This document shows, one piece after another, positions 12,860-21,996 of a stretch of 64,000 nucleotides of DNA (positions are counted from its first letter, which is position 1; every line of letters starts with the position of its first letter). Source of the stretch: Dactylis glomerata (lineage: Eukaryota; Streptophyta; Magnoliopsida; Poales; Poaceae). Below the pieces are notes generated by a model. It saw only the letters and a list, made by a program, of their open reading frames with translations, was not told the origin of the DNA and did no database searches. The stretch lies in the NCBI GenBank assembly GCA_007115705.1, contig QXEO01000464.1:8238317-8302316 (forward strand), given 5' to 3'. The position numbers and the translations under genes were made by a program.

Positions 12860-13194
12860 TGACAAGGGTATAGATAACAGAGCCCGTCAGTTGAGTACCC
12901 CTGAGGCCCATTTAGCTAGGCCCAATTGTAATACTAGTCGAAATACGAGTTCATGTTGTATGTCGCTATTGTAATCTGTATCGGATCCCACCCGATCCTC
13001 GAGACCTGGCCACCTATATATAGGGGCCAGGAGGGGACGGTGTGGGACAGATTGAAAGCAAGCCAGGTTCTACGCCCAAGTTTACTTTCGATACACACCT
13101 TGTTTGACTGACTTTACCTTCAAGTTCATCCAATGCCCTATCTCCTCGATCCTAAGTCCTTCATCTAGGACATTTGTCGAGTTAACCCTCGTCA
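12860..13194 (+). mobile_element. Solo LTR of the 336-bp-LTR family, TSD GTATG
   Basis: The block begins TGACAAGGGTATAGA and ends CCCTCGTCA, with GTATG at 12855-12859 and 13195-13199. It matches the LTR at 8147-8482 almost base for base in length and order. No internal sequence is present. Confidence 0.9.
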
Positions 13195-14247
13195 GTATGT
13201 TGATGGATGCGAAATTGAGTGCCTTCCAGGGCCTCATGCCCATTAGGGGTTGAGGTGGACCCTAGGAGTACATTCGTGGATTGCTACTCAGGATTAAAGA
13301 GATTACTATGTCTTCTATGATTAGAGTACTTCCAGTGCAGCCTTATGACACTATGGGCTTTGTCTTGATTGAGTAGGATTAAGGGTTCAACCATGAGTAC
13401 TGACACGAGGTGGTAGTTGAAAAAGGGTTAGGGGGCACGGTCAGACTAGTTTGGTTGAATGCTTTTTCTAAAAGGTCTTGTCTCATTTTATTTATGGGGT
13501 AAAATGAGTCTTAAGGTGAAAGTGCACAACCCATGTAGGGTGTCAAATCTAATCGATTAGCCGTGTCCTCGGTTATGGAAAATTGAGTCTCTGGTCATGG
13601 AATGTTCAGAAGAATCTCATCACCGTTTTTCTGAATGCTTTAAAATTTGGTTAGAAACTTTTAAACAGAAGCTCAGGACCATGCACTCCCCGGGGTGTTG
13701 GTTACTGTTGTTTCAACATTGTTGGGTTTCGCCCAGAACTACATGCCTAGCTAGTATGTAGTGTATGGGGGTTATTTCAGCCCTTCATAAATAAAATTTT
13801 GATAAAAAGATTTTTTCAAAAGTTTATAGGATAAAATTGGCTTTATGCAAATTAGCCTATGAGATCCACCAGCCAAATATCATGTAGTATAGTCTTTTCA
13901 CAAATGCCACCAAATATGTGTCATTTGCCATTACGTTGTTGTACTGACCCCTCTGGGGCTGCATATTCAAATGTGCAGGTCTTATTCGGATAAGGAACGT
14001 TTCGTAGGATCTCGAGTCTATATTCCAACATGTTTGCCTGTGGCACATGAAGAAGATGGAGGCTCATTGCTACTATGCTTTATGCTGTGTAATCGTAAGG
14101 TTGAAGACCTATGTAACTGGATTTACGATATAATATTTGATACTATTGCAATGATTACTATATTTTGTACTGTGGTGCTATCTATTGATCTAGGGAGTAG
14201 CACATTAACACAGGAGTTCTGCCTTTAGCAAAAGGTAGGGCGCTACA

Positions 14248-15414
14248 GTAGTTGTGAATTGTGATAGCAATTTCATGTTCTGCTATGGTGTTTACCAATT
14301 CCTTTGTTACCTCACTAGGGAGAAAAAAAATGCATGGGCTATAGTTCTTAGTGACAACTAAGAATCCTGTTGACATTCATGGACTTCGTTCCATTTTAAT
14401 ATGTCTATGCGGTAATTCCTTTCTAGTGGATTATAAGTAAGATGTGTATTATCATCTTTATGTTAGGACATGAGGCCCATACATACCCGAGCCTTACCCG
14501 GCGGCGAAGCCAACCAAAGATGGGCGGAGGTGTGGTGTCGGTGTAGTTTTGAGTAGTTGTAGAGTAGATCTAGTAGTAGTTGTTAGGGTTTGTGTCAGCC
14601 TTGTGGTGGCATTATGCCGAGGGGTTTGTTGCCATTGACGCATCTGATATGCGTCGCCTGACATGCGGTGGATCTGGCCCTTATCGCCGTGCTCCAAAGG
14701 TTCGTATCTGGGAACAGGAAGGGCTCCTACTTTTGCACCCCTACTAAGTAAGCTCGAATGGAGGCCTCTAGATCTAGAGGTTTTAGTGGCCATTGTCCTC
14801 TTCTGTGTGGCAGTAGCGATTCTCGGCTTCTCGCTCTCTTGGTCAGCCATGTCTGCAAGGGAGATAGGGAAAAAAAGAGTTGTTCGACTCGTGGTTCTGG
14901 TGGCGGTGGTCGTGGATGGCTTTTTGTGCTAGTGCATCAACATGACATCTTGCGTTATTCAACATCAAACTTCGGCCTGCTTCCACGATGAGAGAAGGAG
15001 TCACTGTGGACGAGTCCCCCCAATAAGCTCCTGGTGGTTGGTGCTCACCTTCAAGGGTGGGGATGTTGCTCATCGATGTTTTCTCTAGCCGGCCATGGAG
15101 GCGAGGGGAGAGAATGAGGAAGGCAGTGCTTCTCAGGCTCGTCGAGGTGGAGTGGCCACCATCTGCTGCAACATCACACTCACCATGCGTCGGCTAGGAT
15201 TGCCACCGTGACCTATGGCCGAAAAGGCAACCAAATGAGACGCCCTGATGGCGGTGTGTTCAACCTCTGGAGGAGGCCTTCTTCGTAGCTCCTCGATGGA
15301 GCACACCCCCTTCTCACCGCGAAGTGGTTCATCCCCGACACAATAAAGGAGACTGACATCGGGAGCTTGCATACGGTGTCGTTGACAAATGATCAGATCA
15401 CCTTTTTAGCTCTA
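14248..15414. other. Unassigned interval between two retroelements
   Basis: No gene or element was recognised here. Open frames at 14494-14991 overlap on both strands and show no domain or splice structure. The interval probably holds old transposon debris. Confidence 0.4.
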
Positions 15415-15689
15415 CTAAGTGTTAGGAGTAATTACCATCATATCTAGGCTAAGTGGGCAGTTAGGATTATGTTAATAACAACTGCCTGCAGTTATCTTCT
15501 CTTAGCATTGTCCAAACGCTAAACATCCCAAACAGGCGCTGTGTCTCTTCCAATGGATGCGAACCTCGTAACCGACATGTAAACACACATGTTCAGATAA
15601 TATATAAGGCTGAACAGTAGCATAAATGAAATCACCTTTTCCCTTCAATCAAGTCAGACCAACTTCATATCATGAAACTTCCCCGTTTC

Positions 15690-18130
15690 AAATAGTACGA
15701 GGCAATCAGCCAAGTATTTCCCACCTGCGAAAATTCGGTTGTTCTGTATACGTACCGATATCACCACCGAGCGTACCTCCATGGGCCCCCATAGAAAATT
15801 AGGAATCTATGTGGGATATAAATCTCCGTCAATTATAAAATATTTAGAACCCCTAACAGGGACCTGTTTATAGCCCGGTACGCTGATTCAATTTTTGATG
15901 AGGATCATTTCCTGACATTAGGGGGAGAACCATACCACAAATAATGCCAGAAAATAGATTGGAATGTAATGGCATCCAATCCTTAGATCCATGTACTAAA
16001 GAATCTGAATCTGAAGTTCAGAGAATAATAGATTTGCAACACTTTGCAAACAACTTGCCAGATGCATTTACTGATCACAAAGGTGTCACCAAATCATATA
16101 TCCCTGCAGTTAATGCACCAGAACGAGTAGAGGTACCAAATAAAACTACTCAACTCCCAATTGCAAATAAAAGGGGGAGAAATCCGGTCTCAAGGGAAAA
16201 GGCCTCTCTAAAGCCACCACGGAAACAAAGAAAATCTATGACGGTAAATGCAAATCAACCTGAAGTTGATAGACACCAACATGATGTTCAACATCAAGAA
16301 CCTAGCATAAATGTGCACACAAATTCTAATGCTAGGACATCAAAACAACCGGACTCCGTTGTTATGGGAAATCACACGGAGCCTGAAGAAGTTAATGAAA
16401 TTTCCATAAACTATATCGATTCAGGAGAATCATATAATAGAAAGACTACACTTGTCGACACATATTTCTCCTCTAAAATTTATAAAACCCTTCAACTGGA
16501 TCCAGAGCCAAAATCTATGAAAGAGTGTCTGAAGTGCTCAGATTGGCCTAAATGGAAGGAGGCAATTGAGGCAGAATTGCGCTCGCTTAACAAAAGAGAG
16601 GTATTCTCTAAAGTAATACCTACTCCTCATAAAGTCTTTCTCGTGGGAGCTAAATGGGTTTTTGTTCGAAAAAGGAACGAAAACAATTAGGTGGTGAGAT
16701 ATAAAGCGAGGCTAGTAGCACAAGAGTTTACGTAGAGGCCCGGTATCAACTACGACGATACATATTCTCCTGTAATGAGTGGAATTACGTTTCGATACTT
16801 AATATCATTGGCAGTACAAATGAATTTATCAATGCAGTTAATGGATGTAGTGTGCGCTTATCTATATGGGTCACTCGATGCAGATATTTATATGAAAGTC
16901 CCTGAAGGACTTAAAATTCTGAATCCAGACATAAATCGCAACATGTATTGTGTAAAATTACAAAAGTCACTCTATGACTTAAAGAAGTCGGGTAAAATGT
17001 GGTATAACCGGCTTAGTGAGTTCCTTATCCATAAAGGATACTCAAATAATGATGATTGCCCATGCCTTTTCATCAAGAAATCCTCAAAAGGATTTTGCAT
17101 CATCTCGGTATATGTTGATGACCTCAACATCATTGGCAACACAACAAATATAACTATAGCACGCAATCATTTAATGACGGAGTTTGAGATCAAGGATTTG
17201 GGAAAAACCAAATTCTGCTTAGGTTTACAACTTGAGCACCTTCCCTCAGCAATACTCGTTTATCAGCCCGCATATATTCAGAAAGTTTTGGAAAAATTCA
17301 ATATGGATAAATCATATCCATCCAAAACACCCATGATCGTCAGATCTCTTGATATGGAAAAAGATCCTTTTTGACCTAGGGATGATAACAAAGATGTATT
17401 GGGATCTGAGTTCCCATACCTTAGTGCCATAGGAGCACTAATATACCTTGCTAATTGTACTAGACCAGATATCACCTTCGCAGTAAATTTACTGGCCAGA
17501 CATAGTGCAGCTCCAACTAAACGTCATTGGGCCGGAGTAAAGAATATCTTCAGATATTTACAAGGTACTAAAGATATTGGTTTATTCTATCAGAAAAATC
17601 AAGACATGACTTTGACTAGCTATACTGATGCTGGCTATCATTCTGATCCCCATAATGCTAGATCACAAACAGGGTTTGTATTTTTATACGGTGGAACTGC
17701 TATTTCATGGAAGTCTACAAAACAGACTTTAGTAGCAACTTTCACTAACCACTCTGAAATAATTGTATTATATGAAGCCTCACGTGAGTGTGTATGGCTT
17801 CGCAGAGTGATTAATCATATACAAACATCATGCGGTATCGGTTCATTAGAATCACCAACCATTATCTATGAGGATAATGCCGCATGTGTTTCTCAAATGC
17901 ATATGGGATATATTAAAAGTAATATCACAAAACATATTGCTCCAAAACTGTTTTTTCCTCGTGAATTACAGAAAAATGGAGAAATTGATATTTTAGAAAC
18001 AAAATCTTGTGACAATCTTGCAGATTTGTTCAGCAAGTCTTTACCAACAGTTGCATTTCAAAAATGCATTCATGGCATTGGTATGAGACGACTTCGAAAT
18101 TTGCAAAATTCAGGGGGAGAAATCTCCTAG
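15690..18130 (+). pseudogene. Copia pol remnant (integrase end, reverse transcriptase, RNase H)
   Basis: In order: the integrase C-terminal part with MGPHRKLGIYVGYKSPSI (about 15779-15840, followed by a one-base frameshift); a linker frame 15944-16690; the reverse transcriptase start WPKWKEAIEAELRSLNKREV; an in-frame TAG at 16688-16690 after NENN; the core with LYGSLDADIYMKVPEG (about 16865) and the catalytic YVDDLNIIG (about 17110); a TGA at 17372-17374; then the RNase H part with SYTDAGYHSDPHNARSQTG and the end frame to 18130. The usual order of a Copia polyprotein is kept. Several stops and a frameshift mean it cannot encode an active polyprotein. Confidence 0.85.
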
Positions 18131-18171
18131 GACTGAACTTAGTATTTACCATCCGATAACAATATATTGTA

Positions 18172-18265
18172 CTCCCTCCGATCGAAAATAACTGTTGAGA
18201 ACATAGTACAAACTTTGTACTAACCTAGTACAAAATTGCCGACACTTATTTCTGATCGGAGGGAG
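18172..18265. mobile_element. Stowaway-type MITE (94 bp) inside the Copia remnant
   Basis: The ends CTCCCTCCGATCG and TGATCGGAGGGAG are inverted repeats flanked by TA. It lies between the pol remnant and the 3' LTR. It is of the same subfamily as the copy at 11555-11648. Confidence 0.92.
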
Positions 18266-18505
18266 TACTCTTTTCATATGAGCTCTCCATCGGATCTCTC
18301 ATATAGGCGTACAATTATTATACCAACGATATATCGGATTCCTATACTTTTCCTTATATTTTTCCCATAGGATTTTAGAGGACATATATTGTATAAGTTT
18401 AAGTTTTCAAGATTAAGGATTATCAAGACATTCCAGCACTCGAAGCGCTATGGAAAAATTCAAGACATTGAAGATTTTCAAAGGCAACGTTTGTCCAAGG
18501 GGGAG

Positions 18506-18754
18506 TGTTAGGAGTAATTAGCGTCATATCTAGGCTAAGTGAGCAGTTAGGATTATGTTAATAACAACTGCATGCAGTTATCTTCTCTTAGCATTGTCCA
18601 AACGCTAAACATCCCGAAGAGGCGCTATGCCTCTTCGAAGGGATGCGAACCTTGTAACCGACATGTAAACACACCTGTTCAGATACTATATAAGGCTGAA
18701 CAACAGCATTAATGAAATCACATTTTTTCCCTTCAATCTCTGTGTGCTTCTTTA
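18506..18754 (+). repeat. 3' LTR of the Copia element
   Basis: This starts TGTTAGGAG right after the purine tract and runs to the CTAAG duplication. It contains ACTATATAAGGC. It matches the 5' LTR at 15420-15650 over the shared part and has 16 extra bases at the end. Confidence 0.85.
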
Positions 18755-19256
18755 CTAAGGTCCTTTGTGAAAAAAAGTAGGACAAATCTGTATTTTTTCT
18801 TTTCCCCAGAACATATAACTTGGGAACATTTGCCCACCGATTTAATATAATCTGCACCTCAGGGTCTTTCAAGCAAGAGGTGCTTCTGGTGGTGCACGGG
18901 ACGGGCGACACACGGAGGAAACCGTGAAATAGCAGGGAAAAAGATTCTTTTTTCTCACGCCAACGTCAGCCCTAGCGGTTTCTCCGCCCTCGCGTGCTCT
19001 ACCCAGCCACGAACCAACCCCTGCCAGCCGTCCGATGCTCCGCCACGTCATGGATCCGCGTGCCTGTTATTCTACCCAACGGCCAGGATCTCTGCAGGCC
19101 CATCTGCCCAAACCTAGAGGCTCCGACGGCCCCGTGTTCTTCCCCGCCTGCTACAAATTCACCCAAAATTTCCCCCAAATTCTTCACAACCACAACGCCA
19201 GCTGAAACCACTAGTACTCAGAAGAATTCTTCTTGCGAGGATTCGAGTTAGAGGAG

Positions 19257-21996
19257 ATGAAGCCGGCTGCGGAAGGGGACGGGCGGGCGGCGGAGATCGC
19301 CCGCATCAAGGCCGCCGCCGCGGCGGTGGCCAAGAAGGCTGCGGCGGAAGATGTGGTGGATGTGGAGGAGGAAGACGAAGAAGAGGAGGATGTGGCGGTT
19401 GATGGTGAAGACGACGATGAAGAGGACGACGGTGACGACGACGCCGACGACGACGCCGACGAGGATGACGACGGGGAGAAGGGGTCGGCGGGGCAGCAGG
19501 TGGTGGACATCTCCGACGAGGAGGAAGATGAGGGCGGCGATGAAGAGGAGGGCGGCGACGACGACGATGATGACGACGACGACGATGAAGACGAGGAGGA
19601 TGACGATGAAGTTGAGGGGGAGGAGGACCCCGAGGTATAAATTTCTCCTAAACTCGCTTTACTGTCTACCGACATACTTTTTTGTTAATTTCCTAAGTTA
19701 GGTGTTATTAGATCTGAAGACTTGTGATAAGTTTTGTCTCTAATTATGCTGGAGAAATTCGAGATCTGGATTTTTTGATTTCCTCACGGAAACCCGATTC
19801 CTCAGCGCTGGACAATTTGTTCTTAGTTTCGGGCGATTTGTCGATGCCTTGCCATCTGAAAGCCCATCGTTTTATTTCAGGCCATGCGATGTTTTAATTC
19901 TTCCAGATCCCGAAAAAAGTGGGGATTTCACGTTGCCTATTGGTCGATAGTCAGCTAGATCTGGAAATCAGGATCTTTTTTTTTTGAAAATTTTTCTGCT
20001 TCTGTATTGTTTTAGATCTTGTCTGATTGTACTCTGCAATACCGTTTAACGTTTCCCAGTCCTTTCACTGGTTTGATAACAGACATTAAATAGCCTTATC
20101 CACCTACCCTGCGCTGCTGTGTGTGTGGTCTGCAGTGTAGCCTATCAGATCACATGCCCATCTCTTTGCAATTTCCTTTTTATTTTTGAACAAAAATATT
20201 AATTTAACTTTCTGTGACCTGCATGAACCATTGTTTTGCAACACAGCCCCAAAAATATTCCTGCCATGTATGTTCAATGCGTTCTGTAGATATTTCCGAT
20301 CTGAGATCTTGTTTTTAAAGAAATTTAATTGTTTCTCCATGGACCCCTTAGATCTGCAAAGAATTTGGTGTAGATCTGGTGGATCCGGAAGTATTTTGGC
20401 TTTATAGATCGGCCGTTTTCATTTGTTTTTGGAGATGATGATTTTCAGAGGCTGTTTCTGAGGATGAGCTTAGAGCTTTTCCTGTGCTGCAAAATAACTG
20501 ATTTGCCTATCTGATCCAAAGTAATAGTGTAACACTTGGTTATTTTTTCTATTTTTGTGTGTGTGTGTGTGTGTGTGGAGATGATGAACATCAGAGGCTG
20601 TTTCTGAGTATGAGCCTAAAGCTTGTACTTTGCTGCAAAATAACTGATTTGCCTATCTGATCCAAAGCAATAGTATAACACTTGGTTATTTTTTTTGGGT
20701 GTGTTTGTGGAGATGATGAACATCAGAGGCTGTTTCTGAGTATGAGCCTAAAGCTCGTCCTGTGCTGCAAAATAACTGATTTGCCTATCTGATCCAAAGA
20801 AACAGTATAACACTTGGTTATGTTTTCTATTTTGTGTGTGTGTGGAGATAATGAACATCAGAGGCTGTTTCTGAGGATGAGCCTAAAGCTCGTCCATTGC
20901 TGCAATACAACTGATCTGCCTATCTGATCCAAAACACTAGCCAAGCATTTGTTCTTCTCTTTTATGTTTTTTTATTTAATAAAAATATATGTTAGGATAT
21001 GATGGATATCAGAGGCTGTTTCTGAGGATGAGCGTAGGGCTCTTCCTGTGCTGCAAAATAACTGATTTGCCTATCTGATCCAAAGGACAGTAAAATACTT
21101 GTTTATTTTCTCTTTTATATTTTCCTTAAAATATTTAAGAGATGCTGATTATCAGAGGCTGTTTCTGAGAAATAAACTAGAGCTCTCCCTGTTCTCCAAA
21201 ATAACTGATTATATCCTGACCCAAAGAGTATTTGAACATTTCTGCTATTCTGATCCAAGTAAGCTATCTTCTGACTTTTAGATTAGAAAATGACACGTAT
21301 CTGATTCTCTAGAAATTGTTCTCAAAACGTAGGGCATCTCATGTGAAAGATTCCATGAGCATGCTGACCTGGAGACATACTCTGCAGGTCATGTGCTGTT
21401 GTTTACTTATGTTGCCTTGTAATGTGTCAATTGGGAAATGACGATTAATTCATCTCAGATGTCCTTAATGGGCTTTTTCAGAATGATGGAAAAATTGCAC
21501 GTCAGTCTGATCCCACATATATTTCTGAAACCTTTTATTTCAATTGGGAAGTGATGATTAATTCATCTCAGATATCCTGAATGGATTATTAAGAATGATG
21601 AGAAATTGCACGTCAGTCTGATCCCAAAAATGTATTTAAACATGGGTTTTTTTGAACTATAAATGTTTATGCACTTCTCACTTGTCAAGAGTCAGAATTC
21701 TTGTTGACACTTGCACACTGTTTGTTGTTTTGTAGGAGGAACTGGGAACCAAGTATCTTGTACAGCCGCTTGGGTGTGCTGAAGATGAAGAGCATTCTAG
21801 TGATTTTGAACCGGAAGAAAATGGTGATGGTGCGGATGATGATGAGATTGATGAGGATGAGGATGCTGAAGATGATGATGATTCTGTCAAGGCGCAATCC
21901 TCATCAAAGAGGAAGAGGTCGGGTGGTGAGGATGAGGATGAGGATAGTGACGACGATGATGGTGATGACGATGGGAGGCCTCCCTCAAAGCGGTAG
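19257..21996 (+). CDS. Acidic Asp/Glu-rich probable nuclear protein; snoRNA host gene (2 exons)
   Basis: The exons are 19257-19634 and 21736-21996. The intron runs from GTATAA at 19635 to TAG at 21735, in phase 0, and the protein is 212 aa. The ATG at 19257 is the first in the frame. Residues 1-40 are Ala-rich and probably helical (AAEIARIKAAAAAVAKK). Most of the rest is runs of Asp and Glu. Exon 2 starts EELGTKYLVQPLG, a conserved-looking hydrophobic patch. A basic SKRKRS stretch and a final PPSKR suggest nuclear import. Plants have similar small acidic proteins with weak automatic names, and I do not recognise a defined function. A histone- or ribosomal-protein-chaperone role is only a guess. 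The 2.1-kb intron carries eight snoRNA-like units, which may be the gene's main conserved output. Confidence 0.8.
20431..20517 (+). ncRNA. Box C/D snoRNA-like unit, family 1 copy 1
   Basis: This has box C ATGATGA (20435-20441), D' CTGA (20458-20461) and D CTGA (20511-20514), with outer GGA/TCC pairing. The guide before D' (CAGAGGCTGTTT) is intact. It is the first of six units spaced about 135-150 bp apart by T-rich linkers. Confidence 0.72.
20577..20663 (+). ncRNA. Box C/D snoRNA-like unit, family 1 copy 2
   Basis: Box C is ATGATGA (20581-20587), D' CTGA 20604-20607, C'-like GTATGAG, and D CTGA 20657-20660. Both guides are as in copy 3. It is preceded by a TG dinucleotide run. Confidence 0.75.
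20709..20795 (+). ncRNA. Box C/D snoRNA-like unit, family 1 copy 3 (consensus form)
   Basis: This is an 87-nt unit: GGAG, box C ATGATGA (20713-20719), D' CTGA (20736-20739), C'-like GTATGAG, box D CTGA (20789-20792), TCC. GGA and TCC can form the short terminal stem of this RNA class. The guide upstream of D', CAGAGGCTGTT, is complementary to AACAGCCUCUG, which I recall as a conserved stretch of 25S/28S rRNA. The rule of five would place 2'-O-methylation on the second A of AACAG, counting five pairs from D'. The guide upstream of D, TTTGCCTAT, could pair with GUAGGCAAG a short way downstream in the same rRNA, with wobble pairs. The rRNA match is from memory. Confidence 0.78.
20844..20930 (+). 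ncRNA. Box C/D snoRNA-like unit, family 1 copy 4
   Basis: Box C is ATAATGA (one change from RUGAUGA, 20848-20854), D' is 20871-20874 and D 20924-20927. The D' guide is unchanged. The D guide has one substitution (TCTGCCTAT). It may be weaker or inactive. Confidence 0.62.
20995..21081 (+). ncRNA. Box C/D snoRNA-like unit, family 1 copy 5
   Basis: Box C is ATGATGG (20999-21005), D' CTGA 21022-21025, C'-like GGATGAG, and D CTGA 21075-21078. Both guides are intact. The outer stem is GGA/TCC. Confidence 0.65.
21138..21222 (+). ncRNA. Degenerate box C/D snoRNA-like unit, family 1 copy 6
   Basis: Box C is ATGCTGA (21142-21148), which breaks the core U-G-A. D' CTGA is at 21165-21168 with the guide CAGAGGCTGTTT still intact. 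The C' box is lost and the D guide is changed. It is probably a decaying copy. Confidence 0.5.
21432..21515 (+). ncRNA. Box C/D snoRNA-like unit, family 2 copy 1
   Basis: The terminal stem is TGGGA (21432-21436) with TCCCA (21511-21515). Box C is ATGACGA (one change, 21438-21444), C'-like ATGATGG is near 21483, and box D CTGA is at 21507-21510. The guide before D is TTGCACGTCAGT. Confidence 0.68.
21544..21627 (+). ncRNA. Box C/D snoRNA-like unit, family 2 copy 2 (25S guide)
   Basis: This is the best-formed unit in the intron. Terminal stem TTGGGA (21544-21549) pairs fully with TCCCAA (21622-21627). Box C is GTGATGA (21551-21557), C' is ATGATGA, and box D CTGA is at 21618-21621. The 11 nt TTGCACGTCAG, one base before D, are complementary to CUGACGUGCAA. 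I recall this as a conserved 25S/28S segment that is methylated at the A of CUGA in yeast, plants and animals, guided by snR60 in yeast and U77/U80-type RNAs elsewhere. Position five upstream of D falls on that A. Naming needs a database match. Confidence 0.78.

Larger units (their letters stand above)
9858..14247 (+). repeat. 3' LTR of the old Gypsy element, with nested insertions
   Basis: This begins TGTAATATCCC after a purine tract and ends GGGCGCTACA. It has the same organisation as the solo LTR at 461-6093: an AT-rich start, a GC-rich promoter-like part with CTATAAATAG at about 10649, a donor-like GTGAG near 11086, an AT-rich middle, and GTTCTGCCTTTAGCAAAAGG near the end. The two copies differ clearly, with many substitutions and small indels, so they are old. 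It is interrupted by a Stowaway MITE (11555-11648) and a solo LTR (12860-13194). Confidence 0.8.
15420..18754 (+). mobile_element. Internally deleted Copia element, TSD CTAAG
   Basis: The 5' LTR (about 15420-15650) and 3' LTR (18506-18754) both begin TGTTAGGAGTAATTA and share a TATATAAGGCTGAAC box. Flanks CTAAG at 15415-15419 and 18755-18759 match, so both outer ends are original. The 5' LTR loses its last 16 or so bases and joins directly to late integrase sequence. The primer site, gag, protease and most of the integrase are therefore deleted. A purine tract CCAAGGGGGAG precedes the 3' LTR. Confidence 0.85.

Noticed and set aside
19211..19675. 154-codon Ser-rich frame on the minus strand
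   Set aside because: It is the antisense shadow of Asp/Glu codon runs in exon 1 of the acidic protein gene.
21290..21400. A possible third snoRNA type between the two families (AATGACA ... GCTGACC)
   Set aside because: Box C is poor, no terminal stem was found, and there is only one copy without a recognised guide.
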